Assembly (NCBI RefSeq): GCF_937616625.2
Contig: NC_065576.1
Location: 37,350,628-37,414,627, forward strand
Source: Mercurialis annua
Taxonomy: Eukaryota > Streptophyta > Magnoliopsida > Malpighiales > Euphorbiaceae
DNA: 64,000 bases
Direction of reading: 5' to 3'
Of the stretch, positions 37,101 to 49,535 are shown piece after piece (position 1 is the first letter of the stretch; each line of letters starts with the position of its first letter). A program made the position numbers and the translations under genes. Under the pieces are notes generated by a model. That model had not been told where the DNA came from. It saw only the letters and a list, made by a program, of their open reading frames with translations, and searched no databases.

Positions 37101-40100
37101 TACATTCTCATTGCTTGTTCACAAATACAGCTGGAACACTTATTTTCATTGTTACCGAGTAAACCAATTTTTTTGTTTTTTTTAATCTTTCAATAATTTG
37201 TCTTGGTTAAAATTTTAGATCAAAATCATGAAGGAGACGTACTTACCAGAGCTAAATGAAATGTATCAGAAAATTGCTGCAAAATTACAGCAGGCAAGTT
37301 AACTAACTACTTTTTCTCTCTTAATTTACTATATATAATCGTAAACTGTTTCCAATTTATTTATTATGGTCAAAATCACCTTGTACTGCTTCCGACTCAT
37401 GTTACACCTATTGGGGTTTATCAGGACATAATTTGCATCTAATACCCCTTAAAAGATAAGATGCCTGCAAAGAGAAGGAAGATAATGTTTGCATTTATTG
37501 ATTCTACTCTGCATATTTTGAAGCTTACAAGTACTTGTATTTTGTTTTCCAGCATGATTCGCTTCCACAACCACCAAAGACGGACCAGCTTGACAAAATG
37601 AAAATGTTCAAGACCATGTTGGAGCGCATAATATCATTCTTACAGGTTACAAAAAATAACGTTTCTCCAGGTTTCAAGGACAAGTTGGGATCCTATGAGA
37701 AGCAGATTATAAATTTTATAAATACAAATAAACCCAGGAAGCCTATGACATCAATGCAACAAGCACAGCTTTCCCAGCCTCACCTTCATCAACCACAATC
37801 TCAGGTTTCTCAAGTGCAATCTCATGAAAATCACATGAACCCTCAAATACAATCAATCAACATGCAAGGTTCAGTACCCACAATGCAGCAGAATAATATG
37901 TCAAGCTTGCAGCAAACTTCAGTGTCTTCTTTATCAGGGGTTTCTACATCACAGCAAAACATGATGAATTCACTGCAGGCATCTTCCAATCTAGATTCAG
38001 GACAAGGAAATGCAATGAACTCATTGCAGCAGGTTGGAATGGGTTCTCAGCAGCAGAATCCTGCGAGTGCTGCCAACATGCTTCAACATCCGCATCTGAA
38101 ACAACAGCAAGACCAGCAGCAGATGTTGCCAGCTCAGCAGCTCAAACAACATTTGCAACAACGTCATATGCAACATCAAATGCAGAAGCAGCAGCTACTG
38201 CAACAGCAGCACCAGCAACAACAACAATTGCAACAGCAAGCAAAGCAGTTGCCGGCACAGATGCAGGCACATCAAATGCATCAGGTACATCAGATGAATG
38301 ATGTCAATGACGTCAAGATGAGACAGGTGATGGGTGTCAAGCCCGGTGTCTTTCCGCAGCATCTTTCTGCTGGGCAGCGTGCAGCCTATTCCCATCAACA
38401 GATAAAACCCGGATCATCCTTTCCTATTTCTTCACCTCAACTGCTTCAGGCTCCCTCCCCTCAATTATCACAGCATTCTTCTCCACAGGTTGATCAGCAA
38501 AATCTACTGCCATCTTTAAATAAAGCAGGAACTCCTTTGCAGTCTGCGAATTCTCCTTTTATTGCTCCCTCTCCTTCAACTCCTCTAGCTCCATCCCCAA
38601 TGCCAGGAGATTCAGAGAAACCTGTATCTATGGTTTCCTCGCTTTCTAATGCTGGAAACATTGGGCAGCAACCGACATCTGTTGCTCAAGCATCAGCTCC
38701 ATCTCTTGCAATTGGAACTCCAGGGATATCAGCCTCACCGTTGCTCGCAGAGTGTATTGTGTCTGATGGTGGCCTCGGTAACCCTTTGACTACTGCTTCT
38801 GGAAAGTCCACTATTACAGAGCAACCCCTTGAGCGCTTAATGAAAGCGGTTCGTGATTTTTTTATTATATGTTATTTATATACCCTAATTTTTATAGCAC
38901 TCAAAGAAAGGGTGAGGAGTATTTGGTTATATATTGTGAATGATAGACTTAAGCTTCAATTGTAATAATGCCCAGGTTAAATCTATATCCTCTAGATCAT
39001 TAGGTGCAGCTATCAGTGACATTGGCTCGGTTGTCAGCATGATTGACAGAATTGCGGGTTCAGCCCCGGGTAACGGATCTAGAGCTGCAGTTGGTGAAGA
39101 TCTGGTAGCAATGACAAATTGTCGTCTTCAGGCGAGAAATTTTATCACCCAAGATGGAATGTCTGGGACAAGGAAGATGAGGCGCTATGCAAGTGCTATG
39201 CCCTTGAATATTGTATCATCAGCTAGCAGCATAAGTGATAGTTTCAAACAGTTCAATGGTCCTGAAGTTTCTGATTTGGAGTCAACTGCAACATCAAGTG
39301 TCAAAAGGCTTAGACTTGAGGTATGATGCTGGTACTTTTTGCCAGTGTTACACATAGTACCAGAATGAGCAACGCATTTCATTGTTGCAAATGGTTTTTC
39401 CAGTGGCAATTATGTGGCTAGGAAAATATAAATATCTTATTGGTAGGATTCAAATGTTGAATGACGTCTTATTTCCACCCCACTTTTGGAAATCTCTTTT
39501 ATTCTACATGGAAACCTGACATTGCTCTTTTTAGAACTTATCATGCGTTTTTGGAAGGGACGCATGAAATAAATCAGCAACTATTTTTTCTTGAGAATAA
39601 ATCAGTAACTTAGTGATCGATATAAGTGAGGATGATTTTGATAAAAAAATAAGTGAAAAATACAAAAGCACGGTGTTGGTAATTAGTTTTTTTGACTTTA
39701 GTCAAGACTGAATACCAGAAAAAACAACGCTCTTCATAATTTCATATGGTGCGTAAGGAAACGTTTTTACTACCAGTGGAAATTTAAATTCACTTGTAGG
39801 TTGTTGAGTAAATAATGAATGCATGTTAGTTCCATCTTACTTTTGTTATTGATTTTCTCAGTCTTCATGGAAATATGACATTGCTCTTCTGTAGGCTAAT
39901 CACGCCCTTTTGGAAGAGATATGTGAAATTAATCAGCAACTTATAGACACAGTGGTTGATATTAGTGAAATAGATGTTGATCCAAGTGCTGCAGCTGCTG
40001 CCGCTGAAGGGTGTGAAGGAACCATCGTAAAGTGCTCTTTCAGTGCTGTAGCTCTCAGTCCTAACCTGAAATCACAGTATGCTTCAGCACAAATGGTGGG

Positions 40101-40554
40101 CTTTCAGACCTAATCGAATGTAATACGATACATGTCATGGCAACATACTTATTTATGCTTTATTGCTGTGCAGTCGCCCATTCAGCCCCTTAGATTGCTT
40201 GTGCCCACAAATTATCCGAATTGCTCGCCGGTGCTGCTAGACAAGTTACCAGTAGAAGTCAGGTAAATGATCAGGCCCATTCTTTCCTCTAGCTTATATC
40301 TATTCGCCCTGCTGATAAACTTGTGTCTTTCATGTTATTTCCTCAGTAGGGAGTATGAGGATCTTTCAGTAAAGGCCAAGTCGAGGTTTAACATCTCACT
40401 ACGAAGCCTTTCGCAGCCCATGTCCCTGTGGGAGATAGCGAGAACCTGGGATGTTTGTGCCCATGCAGTTATTTCTGAGCATGCCAAACAGAGTGGAGGA
40501 GGTAGCTTCAGTTCCAAATACGGGAGTTGGGAAAACTGCTTGAGTGCATCATGA
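31143..40554 (+). CDS. MED15: Mediator tail subunit MED15 (KIX domain), 1324 aa, 11 coding exons
   Basis: Exons: 31143-31255, 32341-32452, 32714-32819, 33123-34481, 35502-35572, 37219-37293, 37553-38848, 38976-39320, 39895-40095, 40174-40262 and 40347-40554. The phases match and the 3975-nt sum is one open frame. MED15 links DNA-bound activators to RNA polymerase II through the Mediator tail in the nucleus. Residues of about 15-100 form the KIX activator-binding domain ([47 protein letters not shown]). Residues 111-563 and 680-850 are Gln-rich and low complexity. Between them lie [13 protein letters not shown] and KTMLERI. The conserved C-terminus includes [25 protein letters not shown] and [13 protein letters not shown], and ends at TGA 40554. 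Length and order match plant MED15a (Arabidopsis NRB4). Intron 6 uses a GC donor (37294), and the last acceptor is ambiguous by 3 bp. Confidence 0.95.
31527..31574. repeat. 24-bp tandem duplication in MED15 intron 1
   Basis: Two perfect adjacent copies of a 24-bp unit starting GTTTGTTCTTATCC. It is intronic and has no visible effect on splicing. Confidence 0.9.
36012..36610. mobile_element. Probable hAT-like relic in MED15 intron 5
   Basis: A stretch rich in AACCGG/CCGGTT words (AACCCACCGGTTTG, CCGAGCCGGTTTTGACC). Its ends are TTGGCACGGTTGAGGAACC and, inward from the right, TGGCCATTCCCGGTTCCC, which are roughly inverted. No target duplication was found, so the limits are approximate. Confidence 0.4.
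36781..36868. repeat. 44-bp tandem duplication in MED15 intron 5
   Basis: Two perfect adjacent 44-bp copies, each starting TTCATCTAAACCGTAGTC. Perfect identity in intronic DNA suggests a recent event. Confidence 0.92.
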
Positions 40555-41292
40555 TAGTGTACATAGGATTGTTCTTGACAAGGCTCGATGCAAGATTAAA
40601 TTATCCGTCGCCGTAATGAGCTAGCAAAAGCAGGGATCTACCTAAGCTGAAGGCTCTTGGGTCTATGTTCTGTAATTACACATGTTTATTTGGTAAAGTG
40701 ATGTATATGTTTATTAGGTTGAAGAACTAGAGAAATGCACAGATGTAGACTAGGTTATTTATGTATATATCCATGCTGCAATCTGTTAGTTTGTCTTATT
40801 TATAAATAACAGATTATATTGTTTTGAATTATTGGGTGATAATTATGAATGTAATTTTGTATTTTGTGATTTTTCTTCTTGTCATCCGTATGCAGTGTGA
40901 ACCTTCAACTGGACAAAGCTTAGAAGCGTTCTTGTCTGGGAGTAAAAGGAAGATTATCAAAGTTTTAAAGAATCTTCAATCTATAACATATATCCCGAGC
41001 ATTTTAATATATGGGTACATTTGGTTTGAAATTTTCTATTTAAGGACGTTTTTGACTTTTCATTTTGAGGTGAAAAAGTGCTTGTCTGCCGGAGACACCG
41101 GCGTTACGGCGTACAATAACTTTTAAATTTTTTTAGGATCGTTGATAAAAATACACATTAAAAATACACATTTAAAGAATTTATCCATAAAATTTTGTTC
41201 AGCGCTGCTTAAATTACTTTCCTTTCCAATGCGCTGCTTGTTTTTTCTGTCTGATATTTGTAAACCTTCTGAAGCTAGTAGCAATTTTTATA
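40555..41292 (+). other. MED15 3' UTR and downstream spacer
   Basis: The UTR probably runs to about 40820; poly(A)-signal-like TTTATAAATAACAG occurs at about 40799. Beyond that, a 100-codon hydrophobic ORF (40824-41126) has no recognisable homology and I do not call it a gene. Confidence 0.45.
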
Positions 41293-41647
41293 AAAATAAA
41301 GGGTCAATGTGCCCCCTGAACTTGTGACACGGGGTCATCTGATCCAATTTATACTTTTTTAAGCAATTAATCTCAAAACTCTTCATTTTTGGGTCAAATA
41401 ACCCAATAATTTATATTTTTATTTTAAAAAAATGAAATTAGGATAATTATATTGCAATAATTAGGAAAGTATTTAATTATATTTTTGCATCTCTCATATC
41501 CGATTTGTATTTTACGCATTTTAAAAATAAAATTATGGGGTAATTTGACCCAAAAATAAAGAGTTTTGGGATTAATTGCTCCAAAAAGTATAAATTCGAC
41601 TAGATGACCCCGTGTCACAAGTTCAGGGGCGCGTTGACCCTTTGTTC
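41293..41647. mobile_element. MULE-type MITE, 355 bp, exact 9-bp TSD
   Basis: The flanks ATTTTTATA (41284-41292 and 41648-41656) are identical. The arms of about 110 bp are inverted copies: CCTGAACTTGTGACACGGGG occurs in both orientations, with TAAAGGGTCAA/CAAAGGGTCAA near the tips. The centre is AT-rich and there is no ORF. Confidence 0.9.
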
Positions 41648-41749
41648 ATTTTTATAAAGATTGTGAAAGTAGCAAATTTTTTGATGTACCGTTTGGAGCT
41701 AGTTATAATCTGAATTTTTTCCCTTTAATAAAACCTTTTTGTGAAAGCT

Positions 41750-42107
41750 TGTGAACTATGTAAAATCTGAAACTGACTTCCTCAATAAGTTTTTTTTTAT
41801 ACTTTAAAAAAAACATCTGTGAAATTATGTGAAACTAAATGAAATTGTTTAAAGCTAAATTAAATTTATTTTTTTATAAATTAATATGAAACCTTTTGAA
41901 ACAAATTGAAATTGTGTGAAATTTTATGAAATTAATTGGAATTAACTTCTATTGATCTTTATGATACTTTTTAAACTGTAAAATTTTATGAGACTATATG
42001 AGACATTTGAAACTAATTAAAAGCAAATTTTATAAAACTAAATGAAATTATATGAAACTATTAAATTGTATGTAATTACATTATGAAAATAATTTGATAC
42101 TTATGAA
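41750..42107. repeat. Degenerate TGAAACTA-type simple repeat
   Basis: A low-complexity tract of variants of GAAACTAAATGAAATTRTATG. Similar words resume at 43598-43625, so the hAT element and MITE copy 2 inserted into one longer simple-repeat tract. Confidence 0.6.
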
Positions 42108-43263
42108 CAGTGGCGGAACCAGAAAATTTTTCCAGTCCGGGCTAATTAATATGTAAATATAAACAATTTAAACATAAATATGCACATGTTTATAAATTTA
42201 AATAATTTAAATACAAATTATTTCGCTTCAATCTATAACAAATATAAAAGTGTATTCGCGGGGGGAACACTTCCGTTCACGGAAAAAAAATACCCTCTAC
42301 ATATTTTATCCAAATTGATATTCCTAATTGTGACATATAAGAATATTTGTGCTTAACAAATAGAAAGCTGACATTCCTAATCCATAAAGGAAACATATTA
42401 AAAATAATTATCGCAGTAGCTACCATTATATATTAAATTTCTAATCCTAAAAGGAATTGTGCAAAAACTATCATTATGTGTTAAATTTCTAATCCTAATA
42501 GAAATTGCACAGATATATCACTATATATATAAAAGAATATGACGAGTTTCATTAATATTAAATAATCATATTATAATATTTATTTTAAAACTTTGATATT
42601 TTTTATATTTATTAGTTATTTACTATGAAAAATAATATAAATTTGTTTCAATCATATTATCATTTTTTAATAATAATATCAAAAATTAAATCTATTTTTT
42701 AATTCTAATTTTAACATTTCCAATAAAAGAAATTATAATTTTATAAAATAATTCAACAAAACAAATAAAAATATACAAGTCTAATAAAATTTAAATAATA
42801 ATATATTATTAAAAAATATACAATTATAATATTAAATAACGGGTCATATAGATATCGTTAACGTGCGTAGCACGTGGCCAAAAAACTAGTTGGAATAAAA
42901 AAAATAAAAGAGTATAAATTCGTAATTTAAAAATAAAAAATATTCATAGTTTGTTAATTCTGGATGTACACTAATAAGTTTTTTTTGTAAAAAAATAAGA
43001 TTTAATTTTTTAAATTGTCTTAAATCAAAGGGGTTAGATGGAACTTTATTGATTAGCCAAGAGTAAAAAGTGGTGAATTAAAATAATGAAAAATAAGAAT
43101 GATGTAAGAAATAGGGAATCAATCCTGGGACATTATGACAAGAAATAAACTCTCCACCATTGAGTCAAAGTACCTGCTGTTGCTTATTATTACAAAAATA
43201 TATAAATAATATATTTCAGCCCGGGCTAAAGCACACCCGAGCCTAAACGTAGTTCCGCCACTG
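42108..43263. mobile_element. Non-autonomous hAT-like element, 1156 bp, exact 8-bp TSD
   Basis: The inverted ends are CAGTGGCGGAACCAG and, inward from the right, CAGTGGCGGAACTACG. CAGTCCGGGCTAA pairs with TCAGCCCGGGCTAA further in. The flanks CTTATGAA (42100-42107 and 43264-43271) are identical. There is no transposase. A 372-bp Helitron is nested inside it. Confidence 0.85.
42518..42889 (+). mobile_element. Non-autonomous Helitron, 372 bp, nested in hAT
   Basis: It starts TCACTATATATATAAAAG after a host A and ends CTAG before a host T (42890). A hairpin ACGTGC/GCACGT (ACGTGCGTAGCACGT, 42861-42875) sits 10 bases before CTAG. The starts and ends resemble the 29574-30546 Helitron, so they are probably of one group. 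Confidence 0.8.
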
Positions 43264-43285
43264 CTTATGAAACCTCATGAAAATA

Positions 43286-43597
43286 TACTTAAGTTGCAAT
43301 TTGCCCCTACAACTTATAAGCAATGGGCAATTAACAAATAAATTAACTTTGTGGGCAGATTAGTTACGAACTTGTTGATTATGGGTAATTAACCCCATAT
43401 TGGCAATTTGCCCCCTGAACTTGTAAGCTAATTATTCTCTAAATTGGCAATTTGCCCCCCAACTTGTAAACTAATTTGCCCAAATGAGGTTAATTGCCCA
43501 TAATTACTAAGTTCGTGACTAATTTGTCCATAAAATTAATTTATATGTTAATTGCCCATTATTTACAAGTTGAGAAGGCAAATTGCCACTTACATCC
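43286..43597. mobile_element. MITE family A, copy 2, 312 bp, exact 9-bp TSD
   Basis: The flanks ATGAAAATA (43277-43285 and 43598-43606) are identical. The arms are inverted: AAGTTGCAATTTGCC at the left, AAGTGGCAATTTGCC inward from the right, then AATGGGCAATTAAC in both. It is nearly the same length and sequence layout as the copy at 29206. Confidence 0.9.
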
Positions 43598-43606
43598 ATG
43601 AAAATA

Positions 43607-44645
43607 TGTGAAAACACGTTGAAATTTTTTCATCGAACATAATATATACAATATTAAGAATGAGAGATCAGAAACTAATGAAATGAGATCAGAAACTAAT
43701 AAACATCTAACACACATCATAAAAATGATAATTCATAAGAAATCAACATTAAAATTTAAAGGTTAACCGAACAAATCCAAAATCAAACTGTTAAAACAAC
43801 TTTAAAATCAGAATGTTACTACAAATCACAAAAATAAAAAAATTGACATCACAACACCATCTCCTGAAGTCTTCATCAGTGACTTGAGAAAACCGAATCA
43901 GATATAGACAAATCAGAAACTGCAACTTTCGAAGAAGATTAAAAAAATGACAAGATTGGAGCAGGGAGAGGGAGAAGAGAGCGTATAAGTGAAAATAACT
44001 TGGATGCTTTTGGCCAGAGAAACAACAATCAATTGCAACTGATGGCCAGTCAATGAACATAAAAGTCGGCACATTTCATTCCAATTAAGAATTTTTGTAT
44101 TGCTATAAAATTGACACAATTATATTGAAAGAATCATGTGTTTACACGACGTGCCGATATCAATTGGGTACGATAGAGGTTCAATGCTTATCTCTTGATT
44201 TTCAAAAAGTAAACAAGAGGTTTTGAGAACACAATTAAAATTTAATATTGCTTTTCATCTACAAATTGATGGGCAGTCTGAAAGGACAATTCAAACCAAA
44301 AAAAGTACTGTTAATAATCCTACTGGTACCAAAACCATTAAAAAAACACCCAACAATTTATTGGATACTATACAAAGTATTTGATTCGAGGATAAGCTCC
44401 GAATATATATGTTGGACTTCAAAAACAGTTAAAATATATATTTTCCCTTAATGGATTTTCCATATAATAACAGTGATCATTACAGTATAAAGACTAGAAA
44501 ATGAAAGTTGACATGAGTTGAAGTTATACAAGTGATAATTAAGAAAGTACCAAAAACTAAAGAACATTCGGAAACCGCATTTATCCAACAAAAGAGCTAT
44601 ACAAATACGAAGAGAAAAGATATGAAATTACAAGTACACGATTAT
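43607..44645. other. No gene recognised
   Basis: AT-rich spacer with chance ORFs of fewer than 95 codons on both strands and no motif. Confidence 0.45.
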
Positions 44646-44679
44646 GTATGAGAATTTTGCCAATGAAATCTATTGTAGG

Positions 44680-44770
44680 GAAAAGGTGCAAAAATGACCT
44701 TGGAAGCACCTCATGTATTTCGAGTCTAAAAAAATGACTCAAACGTTTTGAAAACGAATAAAAAACACAA
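44680..44770 (+). mobile_element. MULE terminal-repeat fragment
   Basis: GTGCAAAAATGACC and TTTCGAGTCTAAAAAAATGA resemble the terminal repeat of the 24.6-kb MULE (GTACAAATATGACC, TTCGAGTCTCAAAAATGACC). Only one end is present, and it abuts the gag fragment that follows. Confidence 0.5.
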
Positions 44771-44773
44771 AAA

Positions 44774-45182
44774 ATGAATGGCGTTAATCAAAAATATGGA
44801 CGACAAGGAGAGGGAAGCGAAAAATCCAACCACCAAGAGACGATGGAAGTAGGAACAGAGAGTGTGAACCTGGTGGAAGTGCAAAGATTGATATCAGAAG
44901 CAATGCATAATGCGACCGAGGAAAAATCAAGGAAACATGTTCAAGCAAGCATCTTGACCAGCGGTAAGTCACCCTTGACCGCAAGTGTGCTATCGGAAAA
45001 GTATCCCGAAAGACTAAAAATACCCAACTTTGATAATTTTGACGGAGCTGGCTTCCCTAAGAGTCACGTTACAAAATTCTACAATAAAATGATCATCCTA
45101 GACGTCACAGACGTGATACTCTACAAAATATTCCCAACCACGCTCAGCGACACAACACAACGATGGGCTCCTTTACTCTCAA
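44774..45182 (+). pseudogene. Ty3/gypsy gag fragment fused to LINE
   Basis: The ORF opens MNGVNQKYGRQGEG and carries a gypsy retrotransposon gag core: LKIPNFDNFDGAGFPKSHV, KMIILDVTDVILYKIFPTTL, then QRW. The usual family pattern is DG..DP..H...F...M...D.....K.FP.TL...A..W, so the gag core is clear but cut off at its C-terminal half. At about residue 136 the same frame passes without a stop into LINE reverse transcriptase sequence. There are no LTRs nearby. It is a truncated gag left by recombination or by a chimeric insertion. Confidence 0.7.
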
Positions 45183-46620
45183 CTGTGATTTCTGATAATC
45201 AACATGCCAATCTAAAAGGTAAGAGTATTTTGGACTATTCTATGATAGCTAGTGAGCTTATTCATAATGCCACCAGAAAAAAGCATAAGTTGCTTTTTTA
45301 AAGCTTGATTTTCATAAAGATTTTGATTGTATATATTGGAGTTATATTTTATTGGTTATGAATGATATGAGATTTCCTCAGAAATGGAATGATTGGATGT
45401 TTTTTTGTCTTTCTTCTGTCAGCACGTATGTTTTGGTTAATGGTAGTCCTGTGGATCCTATCAGGTTACAAAGAGGTGTTCGCCAAGAGGATCCAATTTC
45501 TCCGTATTTGTTTGTTATTGCAGTAGAGGGTTTGAAGTGTTTGTTGAATAAGGCTGAAAGTATGAGTTTTATTTCGAGTTACTTGTTTGATTCTAACTCC
45601 TATCTGCTCTCTTTACTACAGTTTGCAGATGACACTCTAATTTATCTGCCTTTTGACTTGGCTCATCTCCATAATATGGCAAAGATCCTTCGATGATTTG
45701 AGCTTATTTCGGGTTTAAAGATTAATTTCTTTAAGAACTCTATTTTGGAAATCAATGTGATTGATTCTAATTTGCTTTTAGCTTCTCAGATTGTTGGCTG
45801 CAAAACTGACTTTTTTTCTATTAAGTGTATGGGGCTTCCTCTGGCTAGGTGTTGTTTGTATAAATGTAGTTAGGATCATGTTGTGGATAGATTTATCTCA
45901 AAATTGGTTTTATGGAAAGGTTCATTTCTGTCTCCTGCAAGCAGGTTAGTTTTTTGAAATCTGTGCTCTTTAGTATTCCAGTCTACTTCATGTCTATCTT
46001 GTACATGCTTGTCTCAATCCAAAAGAAACTGTAGTCTTATATATGAAATGATTTCTTTGGAAAGGAGATGTGGCAACTAGGACAGTATGTAAGATTTCTT
46101 GGAAGGTGATTTGTCAGGATTTTGAATCGGGTGGTTTGAGTATTGTGAACCTTCGATCCCTGAATCAATGTTTGTTATTTAAGTGGATTTTGAAATTGAG
46201 ATTTTTTGATTCCAACTCTCTTTGATTTCAGGTTATCTCCAAGTGTTTTGACCTTTCGAGTTAGGGTGCTCTTTCTTTTGGTGAGACTAATTTACTCCCT
46301 TTTATTTGAAAAGGCATAAGAAAATCTTGTTGTGATAAGTTCATTTGGAGTGTGTCTATCTCTAATGTACGGTACAAGATAGGTGACAGTTCTTTGATAG
46401 ATTTGCGGACTGATAATTGGTTAGGTTCAGGGACGACCATTTCTCTTTTTCTCGGTCTTTACAATCTTTAGAATCAAAAGAATGTTATTCTCAAACAATT
46501 TGTGCTTCTCTCGCTTAATCGTAACTTTTAGGGTGCAATTGTCACTTGTGTAGAATTTGTTTTTTGTCCGCTTCTTGACGCCTTTTATAAAATTTACCTA
46601 TTCATTAAAAAAATAAAAAA
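45183..46620 (+). pseudogene. LINE (L1-type) reverse transcriptase, 5'-truncated, frameshifted
   Basis: Order: RT palm start (VISDNQHANLKGKSILD); a one-base slip in a T-run at about 45294-45300; KLDFHKDFDCIYWSY; VNGSPVDPIRLQRGVRQEDPISPYLF; the catalytic QFADDTLIY; GLKINFFKNS; then zf-RVT-like pieces (LWKGDVATRTVCKISWKVICQDFESGGLSIVNL, in shifted frames to about 46190). It ends in an A-rich tail (46601-46625). The 5' truncation and poly(A) tail are typical of LINE copies. Stops near 45694 and 45870 disable it. Confidence 0.88.
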
Positions 46621-46625
46621 AATAA

Positions 46626-49526
46626 ATTTTACTAAATCGAGAGGTTGGCCTAATTTGCGGTTTACTCATACCTAATGTATTCAATAATATATGCTCATTA
46701 TGACTTAAAAGGTAATGCCATGCAATCAACCAAAATGATGTTTTCCTACACCATGTCCAACTTCATCCAATCCTTTTCTTCGGGCTAATTGAGCGACTTC
46801 TTCTATTTTTATATATACACATACTTTTTGACGTTTTCTTGCAATTATTAATCATATGAAAATTCAAATATGGATCACAACACACAATTTAAGGAGGCAA
46901 GAAGGCAGGCAGGTGAGCAGCCAACCACTCGTTGTAAAGTTAGGGAGTGAAATAGTTTGGATTGAGTGATTTATTTGATGAATAAAACTACATTTTACGA
47001 CATCTATGAATTAAATATAAGCAGTTATTTTGATAAAGTAAAATTATAACAATTATTAATATTTAAATCTTAGTATTTTTTTTAAATCTCGCCTCTAAAT
47101 AAAAAGGTATAAATTTATTATTTTTATTAGAAAAATTATAGTAATATTTTATTAATTCAGAATTATTCATATAACTCTATTTTCAATTCAAATAATAAAT
47201 AAATAAATTTTAAAAATATTTGATCCAAATTGTGTCGAAGAGAATTCTAAAATGGAAATATACAAGCCAGCATAATAAATTTTATTGTATTTAAAAAGAA
47301 AAATACTTCATTTACTGATTTTTTTAAATTTATTTACAAAAATACCTTAAAGTTTCAAAAATTAAATCCATATTCAATTTACATTTTTAATTTAATTTAG
47401 TTTTTAATTATAAAAATATGGTTTTAGAAAAAGCACATGAAACACCCAAAAAACACCGCTAGCGTATCGCCGAAAACATTTATGGCCCCTGGAATTTGGC
47501 CGGAAAATTTTTCAACCGGCAAAAGTCAATTGTGATCAACAGCTCGATTAACAGCGCGGTCAACACGTGCTATGTGCACTGTTCGTCAGTGGACTATTGA
47601 CTTTGTTGACTTTTTATGTATGAGCGCTTTTTAAATATTTTTATGTGTTTATTTTATTTTTTTATGTTTTTTCAATGTATTTTGGATGTTTAATCGGGTA
47701 TCTTTGGAATTTTAGGTGTTCTTTTATAATGTTGCAATGTTTTTAGATATTTTTCTTCCAGTATTTTGGAATTGCAAAAACATGCCCGCTATTTTTATAA
47801 ATAGTTTTTTGAATAGTTTTGAAAAAAAATATTATTTTGAAAAATATTGAAAATAACTGACTAAAAAAGGTTAATTTATATAATTGTATATAAATATATA
47901 AAAATCTCATTTAAATAAAAAAATATACATTTAAATATAAGTATGCAATAAATTAAGACGTCCTTCGATTGGGAGTGTAACTTTAGCTATGAATTTTTTC
48001 GGGAAGTAGTATAAACATTTTACTTGATTTATTTTGTATATTTACATTTTAGAAAGTTGGTAATTAAACTTTTCTTTAATTATAAAAGTAGCTCTCTGAA
48101 AAGATTATTTTATTATACTTTTCTAGTTAAACATATACTTTTTCTTCTCAATAAAATTATTCATTTTTTAATTTAATTTTTTCAAAAGTTTGCTTATTTT
48201 TGATAAATAATAACTTTTAAATTAATTTCTTTACATTATCTTATTTAAAATTCACCAATAAACTAATGTTTATTGCTATTTATTGAAATGTATAAGAAAA
48301 TAACTATTAGTGAATAAGGAAATAGTAAGAAAAACAAAAAAGATATTATTATAAAATATGACACTAATTGTGGTTTAATAAATAGTCTCATAACGAGAAA
48401 ATTGACAACATTATCAAGATGAAGGGAGTATAAAATATTATACTAATTTCTCAATCTTTAATTATTTTAATTAGTTAATGCAAAAAATATAATCTTTAAT
48501 ATTCAATAGATTAAAAATAAATATAATTTTTTAATAAAGTTATTATGTAAACTAAATAAAGATAAAAGTTATTTTTTAAATAAAATATTTTAATTGACAA
48601 TATTTAAAATATATATTTTTTTTTAAATCAAATGAGGCATAATATTTAATAGATAGCACACATACAACATAAATAGACACGAAAAAGCGACATTTTTCTA
48701 AAATAAAAGACACAGAAGGTGTAAATAATAATCAAATATAAGGATATATTATAAAAATTATAAATTTCATATATATTTATGACAATTAATGAAATAAATT
48801 ATTTAAAAATCCTCAATATTTGAATTCATAACAAATAATAAATTATCTATAAATTGTTATAATATAATTGAAATTAGTATTTGAAATGTAACAAATATTA
48901 TAAAAATGTGATTCAACAGGACCTCATTTTGAACATGAGGGGGTCATGTTTACGATGAACGGTGTAAATCATGAATATGACCCCCTCAAATTCAAATGAA
49001 TTTGAAAAAATTTCAATTCAAAAATAATAATATATTATAGGTAATAAGAATAGCTAGATTTGTGAATAGTTTTTTTATAAATTAATTTATGATTATTTAA
49101 TCATATTTTTTTAATATTTGGATATTGTTTAAGAATTTTTTATGTCTAACTATTATTATTTGCGAAACGGCATGAGAAATTTTGTATGAACTATCGATAT
49201 ATTTTAATTTAAAAACGTTATTAAAACGGGAAATACAACTTTTTTTTGAAGTTTATGGATATTTGTAGTAATAATTTTTAGGATTACCTCATTTTAAATA
49301 TCATAAATTGTACTATTTTTAATTATCTGATTTTTAAATAAAATTTAATTTTTTATAGTCCTTTAACTTGGCGAAAATACATGTTAAGTTCCTGAATTAA
49401 AAAAATAACACTATTTAAGGTAAACATTTGTTGTTTTGAATATAATAAAGTATTATTATTTTTATTTTTAAAAAATCAAACATGTATTTTCGGTAAGTTG
49501 AAAAATTTAGAAAGAATAAAATTTCA
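46626..49526. other. AT-rich spacer, no gene
   Basis: No ORF of interest. A small inverted pair (GAGGGGGTCAT/ATGACCCCCTC, 48937-48988) with an inner GTTTAC/GTAAAT stem and a lone Stowaway-like end (GAAGGGAGTATAAA, about 48421) are the only structures I noticed. Confidence 0.5.
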
Positions 49527-49535
49527 TTTAAGAAG

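Noticed and set aside
40824..41126. 100-codon plus-strand ORF after MED15
   Set aside because: Phe/Ile/Leu-rich translation of AT-rich DNA, with no homology recognised and no gene signals.
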